Shown here: piece by piece, positions 7,254-15,248 of the stretch
How positions within the stretch are numbered: position 1 is the stretch's first letter
How the letters are laid out: the number at the start of each line of letters is the position of its first letter
Program-made: the position numbers and the translations under genes
Assembly (NCBI GenBank): GCA_021442645.1
Contig: JABUSR010000046.1
Location: 1 to 20,130, forward strand
Reading direction: 5' to 3'
DNA: 20,130 bases
Source: Ruminiclostridium sp.
GTDB taxonomy: Bacteria; Bacillota; Clostridia; Oscillospirales; Oscillospiraceae
The notes under the pieces: model-generated
Seen by the model: only the letters and a program-made list of their open reading frames with translations
Told to the model about the DNA's origin: nothing
Databases searched by the model: none

Positions 7254-8462
7254 TTATTCTTCTTCCAGGATGAAGTCGTCTTCATCGCCGTAGGTGTCTT
7301 CCTTGGTGCCAAAGAGGCCCAGGATAGCGCCGCAGATGCGGCCCAAGACCAGGCCCACAACGACAGTAGCCACAATGGCCCCCAGCTGAACGCCCACGTT
7401 GCCGGTGACAGCAATAGCGAACAGGCCGCCCAGCAGGCCAGGCATACCGTGGAGGTTGTGAACACCGCAGGTATCGGTGCCCCGAATCAGCTTGCAGACC
7501 TTGGGTGCGATAACAGCAAAGCCCAGAGTGCTCAGAACACCGGCGCAAATACCGATGACCATAGCAAAACCGGGATTTGCGGTGGAGCAGGTGGAGCCGA
7601 TTGCCACGCCGCCTGCCAGGGCTGCGTTGGCGATATCCTCAATCTCGACCTTACCGCGGATAAGTCTGCTGAAGATAAAGGTAGCAATAGTGGATCCGCA
7701 CAGGGCCAGAATGGTGTTCAGTACGGTAGAGTAGCCCAGTTCAGGAGACACCACGGAGCTGGTGAAGGAGGGCCAGAAGACCCACAGCACCATGCTGCCC
7801 AGCAGGCAGAACTCATTGCTGATTTTGTTGACCTGGGGTGCGGGCTTACCGTCGAACTTCTTGTCTGTGGTGGCGATGACGCCCAGGCCAAAATATGCGC
7901 CGAATGCGTGGATAGCCACGGAGCCGCCGGTATCCAGGAAGCCGGTAAAGATACCGCTCTCCAGCAGCAGCCACTCGTTAAAGATATAGGCAATGGTGAA
8001 CAGGATGCCCAGCACGAAATACTGGTTCATCTGCAGCCGGCCCAACACGGCGCCCATGCAGATGAGCAGGGATGCTGCAGCAAACTCGGCAAAGAGGAAG
8101 CCGCCGATGTGCATGACCTCATACTCCCCGGGCAGGAAGCTCTTCACCAGCATGTAAACGGGGATGGAGATACTCACAGCCAGGAAGGTGGCAGTGAGGG
8201 AGGTGAACTCATGTCCCCGCAGGAAGGTCATCAGGAAACCGAAGCCCAGCAGGAGCATGGCCAGGATGTGGATGGATTTTGCGTAGGTGATGGAATCGAA
8301 AATGGTTTGCGTTACACCGTCAAGGCTTTCCAGGTCAATGGCGGTGATGGAGGACATCCCCTCCGCAACATTGTGGTTGACTGCCGGGAAGAAGGCCACT
8401 GCCATCGCAACGGTGATGAGCAGGAAGACGATCATGAGCCCGACACTTTTGTTCGTTTTCAT
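7254..8462 (-). CDS. Rh-family ammonium channel (Rh50-like)
   Basis: This 402-residue, roughly 11-12-helix integral membrane protein of the Amt/Mep/Rh superfamily conducts ammonia/ammonium across the cytoplasmic membrane. Two stretches mark it as Rh rather than Amt: DTGGSVAIHAFGAYFGL (177-193) and DTCGVHNLHGMPGLLGG (330-346). They place the probable pore twin histidines at H185 and H338. Classical Amt proteins have different sequences around both histidines. The first 25 residues form a hydrophobic helix. The C-terminal tail is acidic (DEDDFILEEE). The ATG at 8462 is chosen over an in-frame TTG at 8555, which lies in the promoter and would add a hydrophilic stretch. No glnK/glnB gene is adjacent. 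It has its own promoter and terminator. Rh proteins are uncommon in bacteria, and some may also handle CO2 or methylammonium. Confidence 0.9.
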   Translation of the reverse strand: MKTNKSVGLMIVFLLITVAMAVAFFPAVNHNVAEGMSSITAIDLESLDGVTQTIFDSITYAKSIHILAMLLLGFGFLMTFLRGHEFTSLTATFLAVSISIPVYMLVKSFLPGEYEVMHIGGFLFAEFAAASLLICMGAVLGRLQMNQYFVLGILFTIAYIFNEWLLLESGIFTGFLDTGGSVAIHAFGAYFGLGVIATTDKKFDGKPAPQVNKISNEFCLLGSMVLWVFWPSFTSSVVSPELGYSTVLNTILALCGSTIATFIFSRLIRGKVEIEDIANAALAGGVAIGSTCSTANPGFAMVIGICAGVLSTLGFAVIAPKVCKLIRGTDTCGVHNLHGMPGLLGGLFAIAVTGNVGVQLGAIVATVVVGLVLGRICGAILGLFGTKEDTYGDEDDFILEEE

Positions 8463-8483
8463 TGACTTACACTGTCCTCTCTG

Positions 8484-8524
8484 AAAAATCACGCAAGGAC
8501 CGGGGGCCGGTCGCTTGCGTGATT
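8484..8524 (-). terminator. Terminator-like hairpin in the leader of the Rh gene
   Basis: An 11-bp perfect outer stem (8514-8524 with 8487-8497) continues into GACCGG/CCGGTC (8507-8512 with 8498-8503) with a CCC loop and a single bulged base, followed on the minus strand by five T residues. It ends 22 bases before the ATG. It could stop readthrough from metH (stop at 8625) or act as an attenuator, since the Rh promoter lies upstream of it. Confidence 0.8.
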
Positions 8525-8526
8525 GT

Positions 8527-8555
8527 ATAGTATCACCAGATAGTTTTACTGTCAA
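8527..8555 (-). promoter_or_regulatory. Promoter of the Rh channel gene
   Basis: On the minus strand a consensus TTGACA (8555-8550) is followed after 17 bases by TACTAT (8532-8527), with an AT-rich stretch upstream. The expected start, around 8519-8521, falls within the 5' arm of the leader hairpin. Confidence 0.65.
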
Positions 8556-8624
8556 TTATTTCAACGGAAAAATTTAACGAAACTTTTCCTTTTTACCAGA
8601 AACGCAAGATTTTGGCGTAGTCCA

Positions 8625-11009
8625 TCACTCCCCTATGACGGCCTGTGCATAGTGCACGCTCTCCATGGCATCGGGAGAATAGTGATCGGCCCCGATGCTG
8701 TCGGCGTAGTCCTGGGTAATGACCGCACCGCCCACGGTAACCTTGCAGGTAAGTCCGGCGGCTCTCAGCTGGCGGATGGTCTCCTCCATATAGGGAGCCG
8801 TGGTGGTCATGAGAGCAGACAGGCCCACCATGGGTATCTTCTTCTCCCGGGCGGTCTCCACGATGGTCTCGGGTGCCACATCCTTCCCCAGGTCCAGGAC
8901 CCGGAAGCGGTAGCTCTCCAACAAAACTTTTACGATGTTCTTGCCGATGTCGTGGATGTCTCCCTTCACGGTGGCCAGGATGATCTGGGGCTCCCCGCTG
9001 CTCTCCGCTGCAGGCAGATAGTCCTTCAAAACCTGGAAGGCCTCTTTTGCTGCTTCGGCACTCATAAGGAGCTGGGGCAGGAAAAGGGTTCCCTTCTCAA
9101 AGCCCTTGCCCACCTCGTCCAGAGCAGGGACCAGGGACTCATTGATAATGTCCAGGATCTCCCTGCCGGACTCTGCCTGGGCCTTAGCCTGGGCAGAAGC
9201 CGCCTCTTTCAGCCCCTTGCAAACGGCCTGGCGGAGCGTAATCTCTCCGGCAGAAGCCGCAGGGGCAGGCGCTGCAGGAGCCTCATCTCGGAAGGCCTCC
9301 ATATAGTCCTGGCACTGCTCGTCCAAGCCCTGCAGAGCGCAGTAGGCTCGGTAGGCTCCCATCATGGGCTGGCTCTTTGGGTTGATAATGGCGCCGTCCA
9401 GACCGTTCTGGAGTGCCATGGTGAAAAAGGCCTGGTTCAGCAGTTCCCGCTTGGGCAGGCCGAAGGACACGTTAGACACACCCAGGGCCGTCTTGACTCC
9501 CATTTCCTTGGCGGCCCGCAGGGTCCCCAGGGTCACCTTGGCGTTCTCACTGCCGGCGCTCACCGGCATGGTCAGGCCGTCCACCAGCAGCTCCCGGCGG
9601 GGGATCCCCAGGGCTTCCGCCCGCGCAATGATCTTTTCGGCGATGGCCGCACGGCCTTCTACCGTCTCAGGGATACCGTCGTCGTCCAGGGTCAGGCAGA
9701 CCAGACCGCCGCCGTATTTTTTTACCAGGGGCAGGATGGCATCCAGGCTCTCCTCCTTACCGTTGACAGAGTTCACCAGTGCCTTGCCGTTATACCGACG
9801 GAGCGCCCGCTCCATCGCTTCGGGGTTGGCGGTATCCAACTGCAGGGGCTGGGCAGTGATCTCCTGGATGGCCTCCATAGTCCGGGTAAGGACGGCAGGC
9901 TCGTCCAAACCGGGCAGACCCACATTCACATCCAGAATGTGGGAGCCTGCCTCCTCCTGGGCAAGTGCCTCATTGAGCACATAGCCGATGTCTCCCTCCC
10001 GCAAGGCGGCCTGGAGCTTCTTCTTCCCGGTGGGGTTGATCCGCTCGCCGATGATTACAGGGGTCTTTCCGTCCAGCGCCACTGTCTGGCAGTAAGAGGA
10101 GATGAAACACACGTCCTTTTGGGTAACCTCTGGCAGGGGAATATCCCGGGTGGCGTCGATGAGAGCCTTCAGGTGGGCAGGGGTCGTTCCGCAGCAGCCA
10201 CCCATCACTGTAGCCATGGGGGCCAGGGGGAGCATTTCCCGGGCGTATTCCTCGGGGCCCACGTCGTAAACTGCCTTGCCGCCCTCGCTCCGGGGCAGGC
10301 CGGCATTTGGCTGCAGGAGCAGCGGGGTAGAGGCGTCCGCCCAAAAAGATGAGAAAACAGAAGCCATCTCTTCAGGGCCCAAACCGCAGTTTATTCCGAA
10401 GACATCCACGCCCAGGCCCTCCAGGAGGGCCACAGCTGCCCGGGGGGATCCGCCGGTGAGTAGTTTGCCGGTGCTGTCAAAGATCAGGCTGGCAAAGATG
10501 GGCAGGTCACAGTTCTCCTTGGCTGCCACCACAGCGGCCTTCATCTCATAGAGGTCGCTCATTGTCTCAATGAGGATAGCATCTGCGCCGGCCTTCTGTG
10601 CAGCCCGGATGGGCTCGGCAAAGAGGGACACAGCATCCTCAAAATCCAGGTCTCCGTAGGGCTTGAGCAGCTTGCCCGTAGGGCCGATATCCATCATCAC
10701 ATAAGCGTCAGTGACGCCTGTTTCCTCCATGGCTGCCCGAATATTACCCACAGCAGCCATAACGACCTCCTCGCAGGTGACCCCATAGGCGGCCACCTTG
10801 TGCGGTGTCGTGCCGAAGGTATTGGCAGTAATCAGGCGGCTGCCTGCCTCCAGGTACTGCCGATGAATGCCCCGGACCACCTCGGGATTCCGCATTCCCC
10901 ACACGTCCGGGAGGATTCCCTCCGGCATACCTGCGGCCTGGAGCATGCTCCCCATGCCGCCGTCCAGATACAGTCGGCGCTCTCGAATGGCTTCCAGAAT
11001 GCTTTTCAT
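8625..11009 (-). CDS. metH: Cobalamin-dependent methionine synthase, lacking the reactivation domain
   Basis: This 794-residue enzyme moves the methyl group of 5-methyl-THF through cobalamin to homocysteine, giving methionine. Four domains are visible. The homocysteine-binding barrel (about 1-290) has zinc ligands C208, C272 and C273 in GINCG and GGCCGTTP. The pterin-binding barrel (about 315-565) begins VIIGERINPTGKKK. The B12 cap (about 590-665) follows an Ala/Pro linker at 577-588. The Rossmann cobalamin domain (about 675-794) has DIHDIGKN with the cobalt-ligand H686. E. coli MetH (about 1227 residues) has an extra C-terminal AdoMet-binding reactivation domain, which is absent here. A separate protein 15 bases upstream supplies it. 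The ATG at 11009 lies downstream of GAAAGGGGC. It is the last gene of the methyl-cycle operon. No cobalamin riboswitch was seen. Confidence 0.95.
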   Translation of the reverse strand: MKSILEAIRERRLYLDGGMGSMLQAAGMPEGILPDVWGMRNPEVVRGIHRQYLEAGSRLITANTFGTTPHKVAAYGVTCEEVVMAAVGNIRAAMEETGVTDAYVMMDIGPTGKLLKPYGDLDFEDAVSLFAEPIRAAQKAGADAILIETMSDLYEMKAAVVAAKENCDLPIFASLIFDSTGKLLTGGSPRAAVALLEGLGVDVFGINCGLGPEEMASVFSSFWADASTPLLLQPNAGLPRSEGGKAVYDVGPEEYAREMLPLAPMATVMGGCCGTTPAHLKALIDATRDIPLPEVTQKDVCFISSYCQTVALDGKTPVIIGERINPTGKKKLQAALREGDIGYVLNEALAQEEAGSHILDVNVGLPGLDEPAVLTRTMEAIQEITAQPLQLDTANPEAMERALRRYNGKALVNSVNGKEESLDAILPLVKKYGGGLVCLTLDDDGIPETVEGRAAIAEKIIARAEALGIPRRELLVDGLTMPVSAGSENAKVTLGTLRAAKEMGVKTALGVSNVSFGLPKRELLNQAFFTMALQNGLDGAIINPKSQPMMGAYRAYCALQGLDEQCQDYMEAFRDEAPAAPAPAASAGEITLRQAVCKGLKEAASAQAKAQAESGREILDIINESLVPALDEVGKGFEKGTLFLPQLLMSAEAAKEAFQVLKDYLPAAESSGEPQIILATVKGDIHDIGKNIVKVLLESYRFRVLDLGKDVAPETIVETAREKKIPMVGLSALMTTTAPYMEETIRQLRAAGLTCKVTVGGAVITQDYADSIGADHYSPDAMESVHYAQAVIGE

Positions 11010-11024
11010 GGAACATTGCCCCTT

Positions 11025-11657
11025 TCAGTCATCTGATATTGCTTCTCCTGCCCGGAAGGGGCAGTCACTTTTTTTGCATCGCATACATTTCTGGCCGCAG
11101 AGCTCCTCCTCCCGGTCACTGATTCCCACCACAGCGGTGATGGACTTCTCCGGCACCAGCATTCCGGCAGAAGTGAGGGCCAGGCCAATCCGTTTGTGTG
11201 CCTCCAGTAGGTCCAGCACCTGCCGCTGAGCAGACAGTGCCCAGTCCCCGTAACCGGGGCTGAAGGACGGGGTCAGATAGGCATCGGGTCCAAGGCTCTT
11301 CTGAATATCCCGGCAGTAGTCCGCGCAGAGTTGGTCCAGCCAGGCAGCGCAAACCGCCTGTCCCACAGCCGCTCTGGCCATAGACTGGGCAGCCCACCGG
11401 CGAAGGAGTCGGTCAGTCTCTGCCCCCAGGGTCACCGCATAGAGGAAGCCCTCCTCACAGTGCCGCAGATGGTGGGTCAGGTCCCTGCTGTCCCGGGTGA
11501 GCAAAGCAAGGGAAAGCCGCCGCCCGGTGACCCGGGGAACCGCTGTCCGCTCCAGTTCCTCACAGCAACCGTCAGCATATTCTGCCACGTCCGGTGGCAG
11601 GTCAGCGCCCTGATAACCCAGGTAGCGGCCGATTTCCCGTCGGTCCAAACCAGTCAT
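11025..11657 (-). CDS. Stand-alone methionine synthase reactivation-domain protein
   Basis: This 210-residue protein resembles the C-terminal activation domain of MetH, which uses SAM to remethylate cobalamin oxidised to the inactive Cob(II) state. The core motif SFSPGYGDW (131-139) and the strand VPEKSITAVVGIS (168-180) are characteristic. The position before FSPGY is normally Arg, which contacts the SAM carboxylate in E. coli MetH; here it is Ser131. The end carries a Cys cluster C187-x3-C191-x2-C194-x4-C199 followed by PFR, seen in many clostridial homologues and possibly metal-binding. Its ATG overlaps the metF stop by four bases (ATGA), and metH follows after 15 bases, as expected for a helper of the two-piece enzyme. 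Confidence 0.87.
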   Translation of the reverse strand: MTGLDRREIGRYLGYQGADLPPDVAEYADGCCEELERTAVPRVTGRRLSLALLTRDSRDLTHHLRHCEEGFLYAVTLGAETDRLLRRWAAQSMARAAVGQAVCAAWLDQLCADYCRDIQKSLGPDAYLTPSFSPGYGDWALSAQRQVLDLLEAHKRIGLALTSAGMLVPEKSITAVVGISDREEELCGQKCMRCKKSDCPFRAGEAISDD

Positions 11658-12523
11658 CGATCCAGCACCTGAGAAAGGCTGTCCCGCAGCTTTGCCGCTA
11701 CGTCAGGCTTGTTCATAGTATACACATGGATACCCCGGACGCCGTTGGCCACCAGGTCCACAATCTGCTCTGCCGCATAGACGATACCTGCCTGCTTCAT
11801 GGCGTCGGGGCGGTCACGAAACTTGTCCAGGATCATCCGGAACCGTGTGGGCAGGGTGGTCCCCGACAGAGACAGGATGCGGGTCATCTGGGTGGCGTTG
11901 GTCACCGGCATGATGCCGGCCAGAATGGGCAGATCGATGCCCATCCGCTGAGCCCGGAACAGAAAACTGTACAGGGCACTGTTGTCAAAAAACATCTGTG
12001 TGGTGAGGAAGTCGACCCCGCAGTCCACCTTTTCCTTCAGGTGGATGAGATCCTCCTCCTGGCTGTGGCTCTCCACATGTCCCTCGGGATAGCAGGCCGC
12101 GCCGATGCAGAACCCACCATATTCCCGAATCTCCCGGATCAGGTCGGCGGCATAGCGGAAGTCGCGGGGGGCGGTGGGGTCGTAGCCATCGGGATAATCT
12201 CCCCGCAGAGCCAGGATATTCTCCACCCCGGCATCCTGCAGGTGTTTCAGTTCCTGGTGAATCCTGTCCCGCGTGGAAGACACGCAGGTCAGGTGGGCCA
12301 GGGCAGGCACGCCATGGCCGGCCTGGACGATTCGGGCGATTTCTGCGGTATATGCCGAGGTGCCGCCCCCGGCCCCGTAGGTCACGCTCATAAAGTCGGG
12401 CTTCAGCTCGGCGATCTGCTCCACGGCAAACCGCACATAATCAAAGTCACTGTCCCGTTTTGGGGGAAATGCCTCAAAGGACAGGGTCACATTTTTTTCT
12501 TGCCAAAGGTTGCTCAGTTTCAT
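11654..12523 (-). CDS. metF: 5,10-Methylenetetrahydrofolate reductase
   Basis: This 289-residue FAD-dependent TIM-barrel enzyme reduces methylene-THF to 5-methyl-THF, the methyl donor for MetH. Motifs include SFEAFPPK (15-22) with the likely catalytic E17, MSVTYGAGGG (45-54), LRGDYP (106-111) with the folate-contacting Asp, CYPEGH (144-149) and TTQMFFD (174-180). Length is typical of the bacterial catalytic domain with no C-terminal extension. No MetV-like partner is adjacent, so it probably uses NAD(P)H directly, but this is inference. The ATG at 12523 overlaps the stop of the O-antigen-ligase-family gene by four bases (ATGA), and its own stop overlaps the activation gene in the same way. 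Confidence 0.95.
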   Translation of the reverse strand: MKLSNLWQEKNVTLSFEAFPPKRDSDFDYVRFAVEQIAELKPDFMSVTYGAGGGTSAYTAEIARIVQAGHGVPALAHLTCVSSTRDRIHQELKHLQDAGVENILALRGDYPDGYDPTAPRDFRYAADLIREIREYGGFCIGAACYPEGHVESHSQEEDLIHLKEKVDCGVDFLTTQMFFDNSALYSFLFRAQRMGIDLPILAGIMPVTNATQMTRILSLSGTTLPTRFRMILDKFRDRPDAMKQAGIVYAAEQIVDLVANGVRGIHVYTMNKPDVAAKLRDSLSQVLDR

Positions 12524-14100
12524 TGGGGGTCCTCCTCAAGGTCAGTGCAGGGTTCTGTTTCTTTCATCTCACCCCGAGCCGCCAGACGGATCCCGGCCAG
12601 AGCCAGGGCGCAGACGAACCAGAAGATCAGCATGACCCGGGGGTAGTTCCAAATATAGTCTGCCATGCCGCAGAGCATGGTGCCCATCAGGGCCGTGATG
12701 CTGCCGATGACGACCATGCGCACAGCGGGATCACCCGCTGCAGCCAGCACGGCCTTGGCCCCCTTCTTGAATGTCCAGAAGATGCTGCCCACAAACGTCA
12801 GCACACCCAGCAGGCCGGTTTCGCACCAGACCTGCAGGTAGATGTTATGACAGTGGACAAACTTATCGTGGCCGTGGAAGAGGTTCAGGTCATTAATGGC
12901 CTGACGGACAGCATCGGAGCCCAGACCGGCCCCCAGAACGGGACGCTGGGACAGGAACTCACCTGCAGCATAGTACAGGGGGAACCGGCTGCTGGTGGAG
13001 CTGTCCGAAGAGTCGAAGATGGTCAGGATGCGGTTGAATATGCTTTCCGGCAGGAAGGGAATGGCCGCAAAGACCACCAGAATACAGGCGGGGATCAGCT
13101 TTCGGTTCCACAGCAGCACGAAAAGGGCCACCGCAAAGAACAGGCCAATCCACCCGGCCCGGGAATAGGTCATGATTAGGGCCACGCAGCCCACAGCTGC
13201 AGAGAAGAAACCCAGGAACCGGCCGCCCCAGCCTCGGCTGCCCAGCATCAGGGCAACGGCTACCGGAATCAGCAGGAGCAGGACCTCTCCGAAAGCGTTG
13301 GGGTTTTCAAAGAAGGAAAAGACTCGGCCCGGCATATTCTTGTTCAGGTCCAGGGTCACATCCACATAGGAGGGATTCACCTCAATGCCGCTCAGCCGCT
13401 GATAAAAGCCGTAACCGGACATGACAATGAGCGCCAGGGAAGACATTCCCGCCAGACGCATCAGGTGCTCCCGCCGCTCCACAGTACTCACGATAACAAT
13501 CACGCAGAGCATACAGGCCCCGTAGTATTTCAGGAAACGATAGGACAGGTCCGGATAGGCTGACAGAGGCCAGGCCAGGATCACCGCCCCGCCGAAGGCC
13601 ACCAACCAGGGGCCCAAAGCGGCTATATCCAACTTCCAATCCTTATTCCGCATCCCGGCAAAAATCGCCAGGGCGAAACAGAAGACAAAGCCCAGGAAAC
13701 TGTAGCCGTTGCTCCACTGCTCGTAAGGGATCACCAGGAAGAGCAGCATAATCCAGCCCACCAGAAGGGGCAGGTTCTCCAGGGCACTGAAGGCAAGCTG
13801 TGCAAAGAAGCTGCCCTCAAAGGCGGCCTTGCCCTTCTGGTAGATCCACTGCAGTATCTTTGTGGGAATATTCAAAAGAAAGCTGAGGGCCCGGCAGAGG
13901 AGGCTGCTCTCCCACGACCGGGAGAGAACCCCCTCCCGGGCTACAAATCGGGCAATCCCACTGCCTGCGAACCAGTTTCTGATTCCAGCGGCCACGCCCC
14001 GAATCAGGGCAGCCAGAAGACTGTGGTCATACCAGACCACCAACTGACGCCAGAGGGGGACGAGAAGCCGGCAGATGACACTGCTGTTTACTGTTTCCAC
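12520..14100 (-). CDS. O-antigen ligase / Wzy-family polytopic membrane protein
   Basis: This 526-residue protein has about 12 hydrophobic segments from residue 105 onward and belongs to the WaaL/Wzy superfamily, which joins or polymerises lipid-linked glycans at the outer face of the membrane. Family hallmarks are FENPNAFGEVLLLLIP (264-279), TYSRAGWIGL (311-320) with R314, and the large-loop motif HCHNIYLQVWCETGLLG (416-432), where H418 is the likely catalytic histidine. The first 100 residues are an unusual amphipathic, mostly cytoplasmic-looking extension. The start is GTG at 14100 after AAAGGAGTGATC. It follows the GT2 gene by 48 bases and overlaps metF by four. In a Gram-positive cell the acceptor could be a teichoic-type polymer, capsule or glycoprotein; sequence alone does not decide. 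Confidence 0.85.
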   Translation of the reverse strand: METVNSSVICRLLVPLWRQLVVWYDHSLLAALIRGVAAGIRNWFAGSGIARFVAREGVLSRSWESSLLCRALSFLLNIPTKILQWIYQKGKAAFEGSFFAQLAFSALENLPLLVGWIMLLFLVIPYEQWSNGYSFLGFVFCFALAIFAGMRNKDWKLDIAALGPWLVAFGGAVILAWPLSAYPDLSYRFLKYYGACMLCVIVIVSTVERREHLMRLAGMSSLALIVMSGYGFYQRLSGIEVNPSYVDVTLDLNKNMPGRVFSFFENPNAFGEVLLLLIPVAVALMLGSRGWGGRFLGFFSAAVGCVALIMTYSRAGWIGLFFAVALFVLLWNRKLIPACILVVFAAIPFLPESIFNRILTIFDSSDSSTSSRFPLYYAAGEFLSQRPVLGAGLGSDAVRQAINDLNLFHGHDKFVHCHNIYLQVWCETGLLGVLTFVGSIFWTFKKGAKAVLAAAGDPAVRMVVIGSITALMGTMLCGMADYIWNYPRVMLIFWFVCALALAGIRLAARGEMKETEPCTDLEEDPQ

Positions 14101-14148
14101 AGGTGATCACTCCTTTCTCTCAGAGGATAATCGAGCCGGGTCAGACCG

Positions 14149-15174
14149 TCAGCGATTGCGGTTCTTGTACCAGTACAGGATGGAGAGGATAAAAAACCGA
14201 CGCTTGCACACCAGGTCGGCCACCATCTGTTTGTTTTTCCCCAGTCCTTGTGGGTGAATGGCCTGAATGGCCTCTGCCATGTCGGGCCGGGCACACAGTT
14301 CTTTGACCTTCTGCCGCTTTTGGGACAGCGGAGCCGGGTTGCTGGGGGCAAACTCGTTGCCGATGGCGATAAGCAGCCCGGACCAGTTGGAGTTCTCCTT
14401 CCACTGGGGCAGATTTTCTCCCAGGCCGAACCGATTAGCCAGGGCGGCCTTGGCCGCCATGAAGGCGTCAAACGTATCCATGTAATCCGGCAGGTACCGC
14501 CGGGTGACGGACACAGGGTTCTGGAGGTAGTAATACACCGGCTGACTGATCATGGCCAACTTCTTTGCATGGCAGAAATATTCCAGCAAGAAGAGCTCGT
14601 CCTCCAGGTAGGCCCCGGCAAAGGTGATGTGGTTTTCCGCAATGACGGTTCTGGAAAACAGGAACCGCCAGATAAAGCCATTGAGGACCTCACCGGGTTT
14701 CCCCATGCGCTCCCCCATTAACCGGTCTGTGATCCCGGCCCGGATTTCCTCCGGCCCGTAAACACCTGCGGGCATGGCCCCCGGCTCCGGATCACTGCGG
14801 CCGTTGAGCTCTACCTTATTGTGGGAGCCACCGGCGGTGTCCGCTCCGTTTTTCACCAGGGCGTCGTACATAAGAGCCAGCCCATCCGGGGGAAGCCAGT
14901 CGTCAGCATCCGCAAAGGCGATGTAATTGCCCCGGGCCTGCTCCATCCCCAGGTTTCTGGCAGAGCTGACGCCCCCGTTCTCCTTATGGATTACCCGGAC
15001 CCGGGAATCCTCTGCGGCGATGGCGTCACAGAGCTCACCGCTCTTGTCCGGAGATCCGTCCTCCACAAGGATCAGCTCCAGGTCCGTAAAAGTCTGGCTC
15101 AAAACAGATTCTGTGCATTTTCGCAAAAAGGCTTCGGCCCGATACACGGGTACGATTACCGAAATTTCAGGCAT
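14149..15174 (-). CDS. Family 2 glycosyltransferase
   Basis: This 341-residue protein has an N-terminal GT-A domain that transfers a sugar from a nucleotide-sugar donor. It opens ISVIVPVYRAEAFL, followed by VEDGSPDKS (37-45), ENGGVSSARNLG (65-76) and the DxD-type metal site FADADDW (87-93). A later LEDELFLLEY segment supplies the probable catalytic acidic residues. After about residue 220 it is less conserved and ends with a basic, weakly hydrophobic stretch. No membrane anchor is obvious. The ATG at 15174 has a strong AAAAGGAGGG site. It lies 74 bases after metK with no terminator between them, and before the ligase-family gene, so the pair probably builds a surface glycan. Sugar and acceptor cannot be named. 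Confidence 0.9.
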   Translation of the reverse strand: MPEISVIVPVYRAEAFLRKCTESVLSQTFTDLELILVEDGSPDKSGELCDAIAAEDSRVRVIHKENGGVSSARNLGMEQARGNYIAFADADDWLPPDGLALMYDALVKNGADTAGGSHNKVELNGRSDPEPGAMPAGVYGPEEIRAGITDRLMGERMGKPGEVLNGFIWRFLFSRTVIAENHITFAGAYLEDELFLLEYFCHAKKLAMISQPVYYYLQNPVSVTRRYLPDYMDTFDAFMAAKAALANRFGLGENLPQWKENSNWSGLLIAIGNEFAPSNPAPLSQKRQKVKELCARPDMAEAIQAIHPQGLGKNKQMVADLVCKRRFFILSILYWYKNRNR

Positions 15175-15197
15175 GTCGAACCCTCCTTTTCAAGGTT

Positions 15198-15242
15198 TCT
15201 CTGTTTTTTCGTTCTTTCTTTTTTCGTTCGTCTCTTTTTCGT
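15198..15242 (-). repeat. Three 15-base tandem purine-rich repeats between metK and the glycosyltransferase
   Basis: On the minus strand three units starting at 15242, 15227 and 15212 share ACGAAAAA at an exact 15-base period, with purine-rich endings (GAGACGA, AGAAAGA, ACAGAGA). The tract begins just after the metK stop and ends 23 bases before the glycosyltransferase ATG. It has no hairpin and no T-run on the minus strand, so it is not an intrinsic terminator. Confidence 0.75.
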
Positions 15243-15248
15243 CTCGCC

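Noticed and set aside
7449..8465. Plus-strand open frame (338 codons) opposite the Rh gene
   Set aside because: Its His/Gln/Asp-rich composition mirrors membrane-protein codons on the other strand. No ribosome site or domain is visible.
8652..10352. Long plus-strand open frame (566 codons) opposite metH
   Set aside because: It lies wholly within metH on the other strand, has low-complexity Gly/His/Gln composition and no recognisable domain. This is a common shadow in GC-rich genes.
11010..11024. Search for a cobalamin riboswitch near metH
   Set aside because: The 15-base gap is too short, and no B12-box-like sequence was seen elsewhere in the operon.
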